From DATKUC01 sp964577375 (lineage in GTDB: Bacteria > Spirochaetota > Spirochaetia > DSM-27196 > DATKUC01): a stretch of DNA of 64,000 bases. Position 1 is the first letter of the stretch; each line of letters starts with the position of its first letter. The position numbers and the translations under genes were made by a program. The stretch lies in the NCBI GenBank assembly GCA_964577375.1, contig CAZNYW010000006.1, positions 1-64,000 of the forward strand. The letters are read 5' to 3'. The notes beneath the pieces were generated by a model. The model searched no databases, was not told the DNA's origin, and worked only from the letters and a program-made list of their open reading frames with translations. This document shows positions 53,212-62,806 of the stretch, one piece after another.

Positions 53212-54402
53212 ATGTTCAAAGTTCGTACGCTGAACAATATCTCTAAGAAGGGACTTTCGCTTTTCTCAAAGGACAGCTATGCGCTCGGTGCAGAGATGGA
53301 CAATCCCGACGCGATCATCCTTCGCAGCTTCAACCTTCATGAGGAGCCGATTCCGCAGAGCGTGCTGGCAATTGCGCGCGCCGGAGCCGGCGTCAACAAT
53401 ATCCCGATAGACGACTGTACCCGCCGTGGGGTCATAGTTTTCAATACCCCCGGCGCCAACGCCAACAGCGTCAAGGAGCTGGTGATTGCCGCATTGCTTC
53501 TGTCGGCACGCAGTATTCATCAGGGTCTCGCGTGGACCGATTCGATCCGCGGCAAGGGCGCCGAGGTCACAAAGCTCGTGGAAAAGGAGAAGTCCCACTT
53601 CGCAGGGACGGAGATACTCGGGAAAAAGCTCGGGGTGGTCGGACTCGGCGCTATTGGCGCGATGGTCGCGAACGCTGCAATAGGCATGGGGATGGAGGTC
53701 GTCGGATTCGATCCCTTCATCTCGGTAGAGAACGCCTGGGGCCTCAGCCGCACGGTCCGACGGGCGCGAACGCTGGAAAGCCTCTTCGCCGAGGCCGACT
53801 ACATCACCCTGCACGTGCCGCTCACCGACGACACCAGGAACATGATCAACAGGACGAGGATCGCCGCCATGAAACGCGGAGTGCGCGTGATGAATTTCGC
53901 TCGCGGCGGCCTGGTCAACAATCAGGACGTCCTGCAGGCGATCGACGCCGGACAGATTGCAGGCTATGTCACCGACTTCCCGGAAGACGACATCCTCGGC
54001 CATGCCGGGGTCCTCTGCGTGCCCCACCTGGGCGCCTCCACCGAGGAGGCGGAGGACAACTGCGCGGTGATGGCCGCCGAACAGCTCAAAGCGTTCCTCG
54101 AGACCGGCAACGTTCAGAACTCGGTGAACTTCCCCTCGTGCCAGATGGACCTGAACCATCGCACGCGAATTCTCGTGGCGAACCGCAACATCCCCAACAT
54201 GGTCGGACAGATTACGACCGTTCTTGCAAACGAGGGGATAAACATCGCCGACCTGCTCAACCGTCACCGCGACGAGGTCGCCTACAACATCATCGACATC
54301 GAGGGCGATCTGCCCGACAAGGTGGTGGACGGTATCCGGCACATCGAGGGCGTTATCATGGTCCGCATTATCCGTCCGAAGGCGGCGCAGCCCGGTTCAT
54401 GA
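53212..54402 (+). CDS. D-3-phosphoglycerate dehydrogenase family protein
   Basis: 396 aa with the D-2-hydroxyacid dehydrogenase fold (GVVGLGAIGAMVANAAIG, catalytic Arg in NFARGGLVNN, His in PHLGASTEEAEDN) and a C-terminal ACT domain (NIPNMVGQITTVLANEGIN). This short form lacks the intervening domain of long SerA. It probably starts serine synthesis. GGAGG precedes the ATG at 53212, 52 nt after aspS. Its end overlaps the ABC exporter gene by 35 nt. Confidence 0.88.
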   Translation: MFKVRTLNNISKKGLSLFSKDSYALGAEMDNPDAIILRSFNLHEEPIPQSVLAIARAGAGVNNIPIDDCTRRGVIVFNTPGANANSVKELVIAALLLSARSIHQGLAWTDSIRGKGAEVTKLVEKEKSHFAGTEILGKKLGVVGLGAIGAMVANAAIGMGMEVVGFDPFISVENAWGLSRTVRRARTLESLFAEADYITLHVPLTDDTRNMINRTRIAAMKRGVRVMNFARGGLVNNQDVLQAIDAGQIAGYVTDFPEDDILGHAGVLCVPHLGASTEEAEDNCAVMAAEQLKAFLETGNVQNSVNFPSCQMDLNHRTRILVANRNIPNMVGQITTVLANEGINIADLLNRHRDEVAYNIIDIEGDLPDKVVDGIRHIEGVIMVRIIRPKAAQPGS

Positions 54403-56194
54403 ACTGGGTCTCGTAGAGCCTGCGGTACAGACCACGCTGCTGCAGCAGTGCGTTGTGTGTGCCCTGCTGAACGATCCTTCCACCGTCGATTACCAGGATG
54501 TTGTCCGCCGAACGTACCGTCGAAAGTCTGTGGGCAATGACCACCGCCGTCCTTCCGCTGAACACATCTTCGAGCGCGCTCTGGATCAGCGCCTCGGTCG
54601 CGGAGTCGATGTTCGCCGTGGCCTCGTCGAGAATCAGTATCTTTGGATCACAGATGACCGCCCGCGCCAGGCAGAGGAGCTGGCGCTGGCCGACGCTCAG
54701 GTTGGCGGCGCTCTCCTGGATTACGGTGTCATACCCATCCGGAAGCAGCTCGATGAACCGGTCGGCCTTGACGCGCCGGCATGCCTCCCTCATCTGCTCT
54801 TCTCCCGCCTCGGGAACGCCGAATCGCACGTTTTCACGGATGGTCCCGGCAAAGAGAAAGGGATCCTGGGGAACGATGGCGAGGTGGCGACGGTAGGCCG
54901 CCGCCGACAGGGTGCGGAGGTCCAGTCCGTCCACGAGGACCGAGCCCGAGTCGATGTCGTAGAAGCGTGAGATGATGTTGGCTATCGAGGTTTTTCCGGC
55001 TCCGGTCGGTCCGACAAGAGCGACCGTGGTTCCGGCAGGAACCGCAAACGACACGTGCCTCAGTACCGGCGAATCCGCTTCGTAGGAAAAAACAACATCG
55101 TCAAATTCAATATTCCCGGCGAATGATGAAAGCTCGCGCGCGTCCACCGGATCGGTGACTTCAGGCTCGGTATCAAGAAGGTCGAGAATCTGCTCGCCTC
55201 CGGCCATCGCCGCCTGGGCCGTATTGTAGATCTGGCTCAGCTCGCGGATGGGCTGGAAAAACTGGCTCACATAGGAGAGAAAGGCGACGACCACGCCGAG
55301 CGTTGCCGTGTGGTGAGCCACCGAGAGACCTCCGGCGAGCAGAACGATCGCGGTTGCAGCGATTCCCAGAAAGTCGACTGCGGGCAGAAAGGCGAACGAG
55401 AGGGTCATCGCCCGGATATTCGCGTCCCGGTTGTCCTGGTTGAAACGGTCGAACCGTTCTCGTGAGCGGGATTCCTGCGCGAAGGCCTGGATCACCCGCA
55501 TACCCGAAATGTCCTCCGCCAGGTCGCCGACAATCGAAGCGACGGACTTGCGTGTCCGGCGGAACGCGGACTTCGCGCGGGTGGAAAAAATCCGCGTAGC
55601 GAGAAACATCACCGGAATCACGGTGAAGCTGAGCAGCGCCAGTACCGGGTCGAGAGAGAGCATGATCACCACGGTCCCGGCGAGGAGGAGGCTGTCCCCG
55701 AGCACCGTCACAATGCCCTGCGAAAGAAGGTCGTTCATCACGCCCACGTCGTTGATCACCCGCGAAACGGTGACGCCGACGATGTGACGGTCGTGATAGC
55801 CGAGGTGAAGCGCCTGCAGATGGGCGAAGAGCTTCTCTCGCAGGGTCGCGAGCACCCGCTGGCCGACCCAGGAGAGCGTGTAGCGCAGCCCCATCTCAGA
55901 GAGAAAGGCGCCGGCGTACGCGGCGACGAGCAGAGCTGAGGTGCGGACGAGCCCGGGAAGGTCGTTTCTCGTGATGTTCCCGTCGATCGCAACCTTCAGC
56001 AGATAGGGCACGAGCAGGCTCAGACCGGTGGAACAGAGCATGAGGAGAATGGCCGCGGCCATGCGTCCACGGTAGGGACTGAGAAACGGGAGAAGACGGC
56101 GAACCGTCTTTGGATCGAACGCCTTCCCGTCCTGCTCTACCGCAAAACCGTGCATGGCGCGGCGGGGGCCCATGTGGCCGGTTGACCCGATCAT
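54368..56194 (-). CDS. ABC exporter half-transporter, catalytic-site subunit
   Basis: 608 aa: six membrane helices, then an ATPase with GPTGAGKTS, a changed signature LSVGQRQLL and intact Walker B LILDEATANIDS. Together with the upstream partner it forms a heterodimer with one normal and one degenerate site. The ATG at 56194 overlaps the partner's stop (ATGA). The substrate is unknown (lipid or drug). Confidence 0.9.
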   Translation of the reverse strand: MIGSTGHMGPRRAMHGFAVEQDGKAFDPKTVRRLLPFLSPYRGRMAAAILLMLCSTGLSLLVPYLLKVAIDGNITRNDLPGLVRTSALLVAAYAGAFLSEMGLRYTLSWVGQRVLATLREKLFAHLQALHLGYHDRHIVGVTVSRVINDVGVMNDLLSQGIVTVLGDSLLLAGTVVIMLSLDPVLALLSFTVIPVMFLATRIFSTRAKSAFRRTRKSVASIVGDLAEDISGMRVIQAFAQESRSRERFDRFNQDNRDANIRAMTLSFAFLPAVDFLGIAATAIVLLAGGLSVAHHTATLGVVVAFLSYVSQFFQPIRELSQIYNTAQAAMAGGEQILDLLDTEPEVTDPVDARELSSFAGNIEFDDVVFSYEADSPVLRHVSFAVPAGTTVALVGPTGAGKTSIANIISRFYDIDSGSVLVDGLDLRTLSAAAYRRHLAIVPQDPFLFAGTIRENVRFGVPEAGEEQMREACRRVKADRFIELLPDGYDTVIQESAANLSVGQRQLLCLARAVICDPKILILDEATANIDSATEALIQSALEDVFSGRTAVVIAHRLSTVRSADNILVIDGGRIVQQGTHNALLQQRGLYRRLYETQFMNRAAPPSDG

Positions 56195-57957
56195 GGCCGC
56201 TCCTCGGAAGGGAGTGAATCGCCGCTGAGCTGTGAGCTGCATATCCGCCGGAAGAGCTCCGAGCCGGCAAGCAGCGAGGCGTGGTCTCCTATGGCGCTGA
56301 TCCGCCCGCCTTCCATCAGGATTATGAGGTCGGCGGTCCGCACCGTGCTCAGGCGGTGCGCGATGATGAAAGAGGTCCGCCCCGCCATGAGAGAGGCGAG
56401 CTCGGCCTGAATGCTCTGCTCGGTCTGCGTGTCTACGCTCGAGGTTGCGTCGTCGAGAAGCAGAATCCGAGGATTCTTCAGAAGGGCGCGGGCGATGGCG
56501 ATGCGCTGCTTCTGGCCGCCGGAGAGGGTCACGCCCATCTCCCCGACCGCGGTGTCATATCCGCGCTCGGTCTCGGTGATGAACTGATGCGCCTGCGCGG
56601 CCTGCGCGGCCCGGATTATCTCCTCTTCGGTTGCATTCGCGCTTCCGAGAGCGATGTTCTCCCTGATGGTCGTCCCGAAGAGCACCGCCTCCTGCATGAC
56701 TATGCCGATCTGGTCCCTGAGAGATGCAACGGTAACGTCCCGGATGTCGTTACCGTCGATGGTGATGCGGCCGTCGGTGACGTCGTAGAAGCGGGGAATC
56801 AGGTTCATGATGGTAGTCTTTCCCGAGCCGGTCTCTCCGAGGAGAGCCACCGACAGGCCCGGCCTCGCTTCGAAGCTGATGTCGGTCAGGGTGCCCTGCC
56901 GCCCGGTGTAGGAAAAGCCCACGTTCTCGAACCGGACCCGTCCTTCGATCCGTGGCATTGTCCGCGCGCCGGGCCGGTCGCTTACCTCCGAGCGGGCATC
57001 GAGTACCTCGAAAACGCGCTGGCCGGAAGAGGCTGCCATGCCTACAACCGGCGCAATCTGGCCCATCATCCGTACCGGCTGTGCGAGCTGGCCGAGATAG
57101 GTGAGAAATGCGACGAGCAGCCCGAACGAAACACGTCCCTGCACGATGAGGTAGCCGCCGTACCCGACGACGATGACCGTGGAGAGGTTTGCGATGAGAC
57201 TCATCAACGGTCCGTTCACCGACTGGATGCGCGCAGAGGTGCGGGAAAGCTCGAACCATCGCAGGTTCTCCTCGCGAAACCGTTCGATCTCAGCGCGCTC
57301 CTGTACGAAGGCCTTGACGATCCGGGCACCCCGGAGATTCTGCTCGACGCGGGTCGTCAGCACCGCAAGCTGCTGCTGTACCCGGTAGGAGAGTGGACGG
57401 ATCCGGTTTCCGTAGACGACGGCCCGCCAGACCAGCAGCGGCATGAGGAGAAGGCTGAGCGCGGCGAGGGCAGGGCTCATCGCAACCATCACCGCCGTGG
57501 TTGCGACAAGGAGGAAGGCCCCCTCCACCAGCCGCTGAGAAGCGCGTCCGGTAAGGAATCGGATTCGCTCCACGTCCTGAATGGCGCGCGAAAGGAGCTG
57601 GCCGTTTTCCGCCCGATCGTGAAATGAAAAACTGAGCCCGGTGAGCCGCTCGTGCATCGTGCGCCGAAGGTCGTAGGCAACGCCCTGTGAATAGGTTTCG
57701 ACGATCCGGCCCTGAAAGAAGGTGAGGACACCCTTCACCAGCGCCAACCCGAGCACCGCGCCAACGCCGGCGAGGAGCAGACGAAGGTCGCCCGGCTTCA
57801 TGCCGCGGTCGATGGTGAGCCGGACTGCCTGAGGGATGAGAAGCGAAAGAAGGTCGATTCCGAGCATCAAAACCAATCCGGCGGCGACACGGGACGCGTA
57901 GGGTCTTAGAAAGCCATAGATGCGGAACAGGGCGGATGAGCGACGGTGAGACTTCAT
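56191..57957 (-). CDS. ABC exporter half-transporter, degenerate-site subunit
   Basis: 588 aa: six helices, ATPase with GETGSGKTT, canonical signature LSGGQKQRIAIARA, but Walker B is LLLDDATSSVD, so the catalytic Glu is Asp. That pattern, matched by the partner's altered signature, is typical of asymmetric exporters such as TM287/288. GGAG precedes the ATG. Confidence 0.9.
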   Translation of the reverse strand: MKSHRRSSALFRIYGFLRPYASRVAAGLVLMLGIDLLSLLIPQAVRLTIDRGMKPGDLRLLLAGVGAVLGLALVKGVLTFFQGRIVETYSQGVAYDLRRTMHERLTGLSFSFHDRAENGQLLSRAIQDVERIRFLTGRASQRLVEGAFLLVATTAVMVAMSPALAALSLLLMPLLVWRAVVYGNRIRPLSYRVQQQLAVLTTRVEQNLRGARIVKAFVQERAEIERFREENLRWFELSRTSARIQSVNGPLMSLIANLSTVIVVGYGGYLIVQGRVSFGLLVAFLTYLGQLAQPVRMMGQIAPVVGMAASSGQRVFEVLDARSEVSDRPGARTMPRIEGRVRFENVGFSYTGRQGTLTDISFEARPGLSVALLGETGSGKTTIMNLIPRFYDVTDGRITIDGNDIRDVTVASLRDQIGIVMQEAVLFGTTIRENIALGSANATEEEIIRAAQAAQAHQFITETERGYDTAVGEMGVTLSGGQKQRIAIARALLKNPRILLLDDATSSVDTQTEQSIQAELASLMAGRTSFIIAHRLSTVRTADLIILMEGGRISAIGDHASLLAGSELFRRICSSQLSGDSLPSEERP

Positions 57958-58093
57958 GCGTGTACTCCGGTCGTGATATCACGAAAGCCGGGCAGTGGGC
58001 AACAAGCCGGCCCGGCCGCTTCGCTTCACCCGCGGCTGCATCTCTGATAGAGTGCCCTATCGGCCCAAGAATCTTTTCTGGAGGAAATCCTGC

Positions 58094-59161
58094 ATGATGA
58101 TCATACGACTCCGGCGATTTTTTGCGATATTCTGTACTGCCGGACTTCTCACTGTTGCTCTTACGGGCGCGTTTGCCCAGGACAATCTGTCGAACGGTGT
58201 CTATGCGAAAATGGTAACTTCGCGGGGAACCATCGTCCTCGAGCTCTTTTACCAGAAAGCGCCCCTCGCGGTGATCAACTTTGCCGGCCTCGCGGAGGGC
58301 AAGCTCGGCACCACCCGCGGCTCGGGCACGCACTTCTACGACGGGCTGGTGTTTCACCGGGTGGTGAAGACGCCGAAGCCTTTTGTCATTCAGGGCGGCG
58401 ATCCCTACGGCACCGATCCCAAGCGTGCGGGCACCGGCGGACCGGGCTACACCTGGCCCGACGAGATCGTTCCCGGACTCAACCACGACAGCGCGGGAAT
58501 ACTCTCCATGGCGAACAGCGGTCCGGACACCAACGGGAGCCAGTTCTTCATCACGCTGGCGCCGGCACCCTTTCTGGACGGCCACTACACCGTGTTCGGC
58601 CGCGTAGTTCAGGGCATGGATGTGGTCAACAGCATCGAAAAGGGCGATCAGATCAGGAAGGTGACGATTCTACGGATCGGGTCCGCGGCGCAGGACTTCC
58701 GCGACGACCAGCAGGCATTCGATGCGGCGAAGGCGAAGGTGCTTGCCGACCGCGCGCAGGCGTCGAAACAGGCGCTCGAATCGAGCCTCGCTCAGATCAG
58801 AAAGAAATGGCCTAACGCGCAGGTGGGAGCCGACAACATCCGCTACATCGTTGAGAAACAGGGATCCGGAGACAAGCCGAAAAGCGGCGAAACGGTCACC
58901 ATGGACTATACCGCGAGCCTGATCGACGGCACGCAGTTCGACAGCTCCGACAAGCACGGGCCGGTGGTCTTCCCGGTTGATTCCGGCAGGATGCGCCTTC
59001 CCGGCTGGGACAAGATGGCTCAGGATATGCGGCCGGGTGAAAAGCGGTTGGTGATCCTCCCGCCGGATCAGGCATTCGGAGCGCAGGGCGTACCGGGGGC
59101 GATTCCTCCGAATTCGGTCATTGTCCTTGATCTGACGCTCGTGTCGGTCAAGACGAAGTAG
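58094..59161 (+). CDS. Exported cyclophilin-FKBP chimera (dual-family immunophilin)
   Basis: 355 aa. The signal peptide ends at TGAFAQ. A cyclophilin domain follows (about 30-190; FYDGLVFHRVVK, FVIQGGDP, NGSQFFIT), then a helical linker and an FKBP domain (about 265-355; VTMDYTASLIDGTQFDSS, LPGWDKMAQDMRPGEKR). Both are prolyl isomerases, so it is a periplasmic folding catalyst. Such cyclophilin-first fusions are known from a few bacteria, including treponemes as I recall. GGAGG precedes the ATG at 58094. Confidence 0.92.
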   Translation: MMIIRLRRFFAIFCTAGLLTVALTGAFAQDNLSNGVYAKMVTSRGTIVLELFYQKAPLAVINFAGLAEGKLGTTRGSGTHFYDGLVFHRVVKTPKPFVIQGGDPYGTDPKRAGTGGPGYTWPDEIVPGLNHDSAGILSMANSGPDTNGSQFFITLAPAPFLDGHYTVFGRVVQGMDVVNSIEKGDQIRKVTILRIGSAAQDFRDDQQAFDAAKAKVLADRAQASKQALESSLAQIRKKWPNAQVGADNIRYIVEKQGSGDKPKSGETVTMDYTASLIDGTQFDSSDKHGPVVFPVDSGRMRLPGWDKMAQDMRPGEKRLVILPPDQAFGAQGVPGAIPPNSVIVLDLTLVSVKTK

Positions 59162-59163
59162 CG

Positions 59164-61323
59164 CTAGTCGAGCTGCTCGTAGCCCTCTCTGAGGTCTTCC
59201 AGATACTGAGAGAGCTCTCCCGATTTCTCCTTCAGCAGCGCGAGCTGCCCCTCTTCCGGCCCGGACATGCTCTTCATCCGGGCCAGGTCTATCTGCATCT
59301 GCTTCAGCGAGTTGAGCGCCCCGTTGGTACGGAGATGAAGCATCTCCTTCTCATTCCGGAGCTCGCGGAATGATTGCTGCTGCTTGTGAATCTGGTCGAT
59401 CGACCGTCCGTACTCTTCGGCCATCCGCTCGTCGGACGCCTCCTTCTTGCGCTCGGTGAGTCGGACGAGGTCCTTTTCCAGCTCTCCCATCGGAATCGAA
59501 TTGATTATCTGCTCGAGCTCCCGGTCACGCGCATCGAGCTCCTTGATCTGGTTCACGTAGTTCTCGAGCAGCGGAACAAAGTCCTCGCCCAGCGGGGATT
59601 CGCCTTTTCCGAAGCTCTTCAGCTGGCCGACGATGGCAATTCGGACAGCGTCGGCCTGAGCGGCCGGCGAATTGTCGGTCGGGACGGATTCGCTCGCCGC
59701 TTCCCTGTCACGGAGCCGTCTGCCGCCGCGCGTGCCGAAACGGGCTCCCGCCTCCAGAAGCTTCTTTCGCAGATCGCGCTCCTTCGCCTTGTAGACCGGG
59801 AGGTGGGAAAAAAGACCGATCGCCATTCCGCCCACCGGAAAGATGAACCAGGGGAAGCCCGGCGAGGTGATCATGTTCAGCATGAACAGGAAGCCGCTCA
59901 CCGCGATGTTGGAAACGAAGTGAGATACCCAGGAATCGCGCACTTTGTTGAGCTTCCGCAGAATCCGAAGGTGCTCCCGGTTGAGATTCTCTATGGAGTC
60001 GATCTCGTCCGCCTCTTTCGCCTTCCGGCGGACGTTCGCGTAGTGAGTGATAAGGCCGATCGCCCAGCCTCCGGCCGGGATGAGAAACCAGGGAAATCCG
60101 GCGCCGGTCGTGAACCAGATCACGGCAAGTATGGCGTTGACGGTGATATAGGAGCCCATATGGCCACGGAAGCCGATCTTCATCCGGGTCGCCCGGTCGG
60201 CTACGTGCCGCCGGTACTCATCGACGAGGTTGTCGCTTCCCGCGGCACCGCTGAACGCTCCGAAATCGGCAGCGAGGGCCCGGTCCCAGTTCCCGACGGA
60301 CGCCCTGTCGCGGACCTCTTCGTCCCAGTCGGACCAGTCTCCGTGACGGATGCGTCTGCGGATGTCCCGGCGAGCTTCGCGCGCGGCTTCGCGTGCCACT
60401 CGGGGACGCTCCTGACGACTGTCCCGCCAGTCCAGCCGGTCGCTCTGCTCACCGACGCGTGTTTCGATCTCCCTGGCGATGTCACGGGCCCATCGCTCCC
60501 ATCCTCCGCTTCGTCCCTGCGAGACCCCGCCTGAGGTGTCGCTGCCGGCGGGGGCGGGGGCGGCCCCGGTCTGCGCCTCGCCCGCTGTGCGCGCTGCAAG
60601 GATCCCTTTTCGCGCGAGAGACTTGAGCTCCTCCTCGCCCGCCTCCGAACGCACCCGGAGAATGGTGCGGGCTTCATCGAGCGATATCCGCCGGCCACGC
60701 TGCTTTATCTCGCGCAGCACGAGCGTCCGGAGCTCCTCCGGTGCCGGCTCTCCGGCAGGCGGCGCCTCTGCGGCAGGCCTCTCGCCTGTCGATTTCGCCG
60801 CCTCCGTGTCCACCACGATCTGGTAGGCGCGAATGGGACGGCTTATGTTTTTCAGCGACACTTCGCCGATGGGATCGATGGTCTCCTCGACCTTGCTGGA
60901 AACGAGGTTGTACACCTCCTGGGAGATGCAGATTGTACCGGGTTTCGCAAGCTCTTCGAGCCGCTGGGCGATATTTATTCCTTCGCCGACCGCGTCGTCC
61001 TCGAAAAAGTAGATGTCGCCGAGATGGACTCCGACTCGCAGCGAGAGCTCGAGCCCGGGATGGGATTGCCGATACTCGACGACTGCCCGCTGGATTGCGG
61101 CCGAACAGCGCACCGCATTGACCGTGTTCGGGAAATCGATGAGCGCCGTATCCCCCTGGATCCGGATTACCTTTCCCCCGTGCTCGGTTGAAAGCGCTGC
61201 AACCGTTTTATTGTGTTCTCTCATGAGGGCGAGCGCGCTGTCTTCGTCGCGCTCCATGAGCCGGCTGAACCCGACGATATCGGCGTGAACCACCGCGGAG
61301 AGCCGGTATTCTTTCTGGTCCAT
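59164..61323 (-). CDS. Class III nucleotide cyclase fused to tandem 2TM domains and a coiled coil
   Basis: 719 aa. The N-terminal class III cyclase domain has the metal Asps (HADIVGFS, IQGDTALIDF) and the Asn/Arg pair (GEGINIAQRLEELA). The purine-binding Lys position reads Arg (VIRIQGD). After a helical and low-complexity linker come two copies of the two-helix 2TM motif (FPWFLIPAGGWAIGLITH and FPWFIFPVGGMAIGLFSH). The C-terminus is a long coiled coil. The ATG at 61323 fits the promoter and the domain start. Confidence 0.85.
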   Translation of the reverse strand: MDQKEYRLSAVVHADIVGFSRLMERDEDSALALMREHNKTVAALSTEHGGKVIRIQGDTALIDFPNTVNAVRCSAAIQRAVVEYRQSHPGLELSLRVGVHLGDIYFFEDDAVGEGINIAQRLEELAKPGTICISQEVYNLVSSKVEETIDPIGEVSLKNISRPIRAYQIVVDTEAAKSTGERPAAEAPPAGEPAPEELRTLVLREIKQRGRRISLDEARTILRVRSEAGEEELKSLARKGILAARTAGEAQTGAAPAPAGSDTSGGVSQGRSGGWERWARDIAREIETRVGEQSDRLDWRDSRQERPRVAREAAREARRDIRRRIRHGDWSDWDEEVRDRASVGNWDRALAADFGAFSGAAGSDNLVDEYRRHVADRATRMKIGFRGHMGSYITVNAILAVIWFTTGAGFPWFLIPAGGWAIGLITHYANVRRKAKEADEIDSIENLNREHLRILRKLNKVRDSWVSHFVSNIAVSGFLFMLNMITSPGFPWFIFPVGGMAIGLFSHLPVYKAKERDLRKKLLEAGARFGTRGGRRLRDREAASESVPTDNSPAAQADAVRIAIVGQLKSFGKGESPLGEDFVPLLENYVNQIKELDARDRELEQIINSIPMGELEKDLVRLTERKKEASDERMAEEYGRSIDQIHKQQQSFRELRNEKEMLHLRTNGALNSLKQMQIDLARMKSMSGPEEGQLALLKEKSGELSQYLEDLREGYEQLD

Positions 61324-61333
61324 GACGGTTTCC

Positions 61334-61362
61334 ACAATAGAACGCCCCGACCCGTTCGTCAA
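61334..61362 (-). promoter_or_regulatory. Promoter of the cyclase gene
   Basis: Minus strand TTGACG (61362-61357), 17 nt, TATTGT (61339-61334). The ATG follows after 10 nt, so the leader is about 4 nt. Confidence 0.65.
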
Positions 61363-61371
61363 TGTAGGCGC

Positions 61372-61400
61372 GTGGCAAAGGCGGCAAAAGTCCCTATACT
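61372..61400 (+). promoter_or_regulatory. Promoter of radA
   Basis: GTGGCA (61372-61377), 17 nt, TATACT (61395-61400). Confidence 0.5.
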
Positions 61401-61416
61401 GTCGCGGGAGCAGGAG

Positions 61417-62805
61417 ATGGGCAAAACAAAAATACGGTACGTCTGCAGCGTGTGTGAGCATCAGGAGCCGAAATGGCTCGGACGCTGCCCGGTGTGCAAC
61501 GAATGGAACACTTTCGTGGAGTCCGCAGAGCCGGCGGGGAGCGCGAAGGGCGCGAGGTCACGTGCGGCACGGACCGGATCGAAGGCGGTTGCGCGTCAGG
61601 TAATCCCGATCAATGCGGTGAAGACAGGCGAGCAGGTCCGGTGGCCGACCGGAATGCAGGAGCTCGACCGCGTGCTCGGCGGCGGAATCGTTCCCGGATC
61701 GACGACGCTCGTGGGCGGGGAGCCGGGCATCGGCAAGTCCACCCTGATGATTCAGGCGGCAGGTCTCGCGACGGTTCCGGCCGCCCGCCTCTACCTTGCC
61801 GGAGAGGAGGCGCCCGCGCAGCTCAAGACGCGGGCCGAACGTGTCGGCCTTGCCCGGGCACCTATCAGCATCACCACCACAACCGAGCTCGACCCCGTGC
61901 TTCGGCTTCTCGACGAACAGAAGCCCTCTCTGCTCATCGTGGATTCAATCCAGACCCTGCACTCGGCCGAGGCCGGCGATATTCCCGGCACGGTGAACCA
62001 GATCAAGTACTGCGCGCTCGAGCTCTCCGAATGGGCGCGCGAGACCGGCTCCGCCCTGTTTCTTGTCGCGCACATCACCAAGGAGGGGAGCATCGCAGGA
62101 CCGAAGATCCTCGAGCACATGGTGGACGCGGTCCTCTATTTCGACCAGTCGGAGGGAGACGCGCGCTTCCTGCGCGCAACGAAGAACCGTTTCGGCCCCA
62201 CCGATGAGGTCGGGATATTCACCATGCAGAGCACGGGGCTGATGCAGGTGAGCGACCCCTCCTCCCTTTTTCTTGTTCGCCGCAAGGGCAACGTTCCGCC
62301 CGGAGTGGTGGTTGCGCCGGTCTACGAGGGGAGCCGGATACTTCTGGTGGAAATTCAGGCGCTCACTGTCCCGGCGAAGGGCGGAATCTCCCGTGTCTTT
62401 TCCGACCGCATCGACACAGGGCGGGTGTCACGTCTTGCCGCGGTACTGGAGAAGCATCTGGGGCTGCGCTTCTCGGATCAGGACATATACGTGAACGTGG
62501 CCGGCGGGATGAAGATCGGCGAGGTCGGCATCGATCTTCCACTTGCACTGGCTCTCTACTCCGCGCGGACCGGAATTCCCATGGGTCCGGAGGTGACGGT
62601 GACCGGTGAGCTGAGCCTTGCCGGCGAAGTCCGTCCCGTGCAGGCTCTGCGCCGCCGTATCCGGGCGGCCGTCGAGATGAGCTTCAAGAGCTGCATCGGG
62701 CCGGCGGCGGTGCGTGAGGGAGAGCAGTGCGAAGAGGCATGGATTCCCACCGAAACAGTCAACGCCGCAGTGAAGGCCGCTTTCGGTGAACGGCGAGGCG
62801 GGTGA
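61417..62805 (+). CDS. radA: DNA repair protein RadA
   Basis: 462 aa. The N-terminal C4 zinc finger (YVCSVCEHQEPKWLGRCPVC), Walker A GGEPGIGKST, the RadA motif TKNRFG and a C-terminal Lon-like domain are all present. It is a RecA-related helicase for recombination branch migration. GGGAG precedes the ATG at 61417. It ends 1 nt from the convergent TraB gene. Confidence 0.95.
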   Translation: MGKTKIRYVCSVCEHQEPKWLGRCPVCNEWNTFVESAEPAGSAKGARSRAARTGSKAVARQVIPINAVKTGEQVRWPTGMQELDRVLGGGIVPGSTTLVGGEPGIGKSTLMIQAAGLATVPAARLYLAGEEAPAQLKTRAERVGLARAPISITTTTELDPVLRLLDEQKPSLLIVDSIQTLHSAEAGDIPGTVNQIKYCALELSEWARETGSALFLVAHITKEGSIAGPKILEHMVDAVLYFDQSEGDARFLRATKNRFGPTDEVGIFTMQSTGLMQVSDPSSLFLVRRKGNVPPGVVVAPVYEGSRILLVEIQALTVPAKGGISRVFSDRIDTGRVSRLAAVLEKHLGLRFSDQDIYVNVAGGMKIGEVGIDLPLALALYSARTGIPMGPEVTVTGELSLAGEVRPVQALRRRIRAAVEMSFKSCIGPAAVREGEQCEEAWIPTETVNAAVKAAFGERRGG

Positions 62806-62806
62806 C

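Noticed and set aside
51198..53237. A 679-codon open frame antisense to aspS
   Set aside because: Same reason; aspS motifs are complete on the plus strand.
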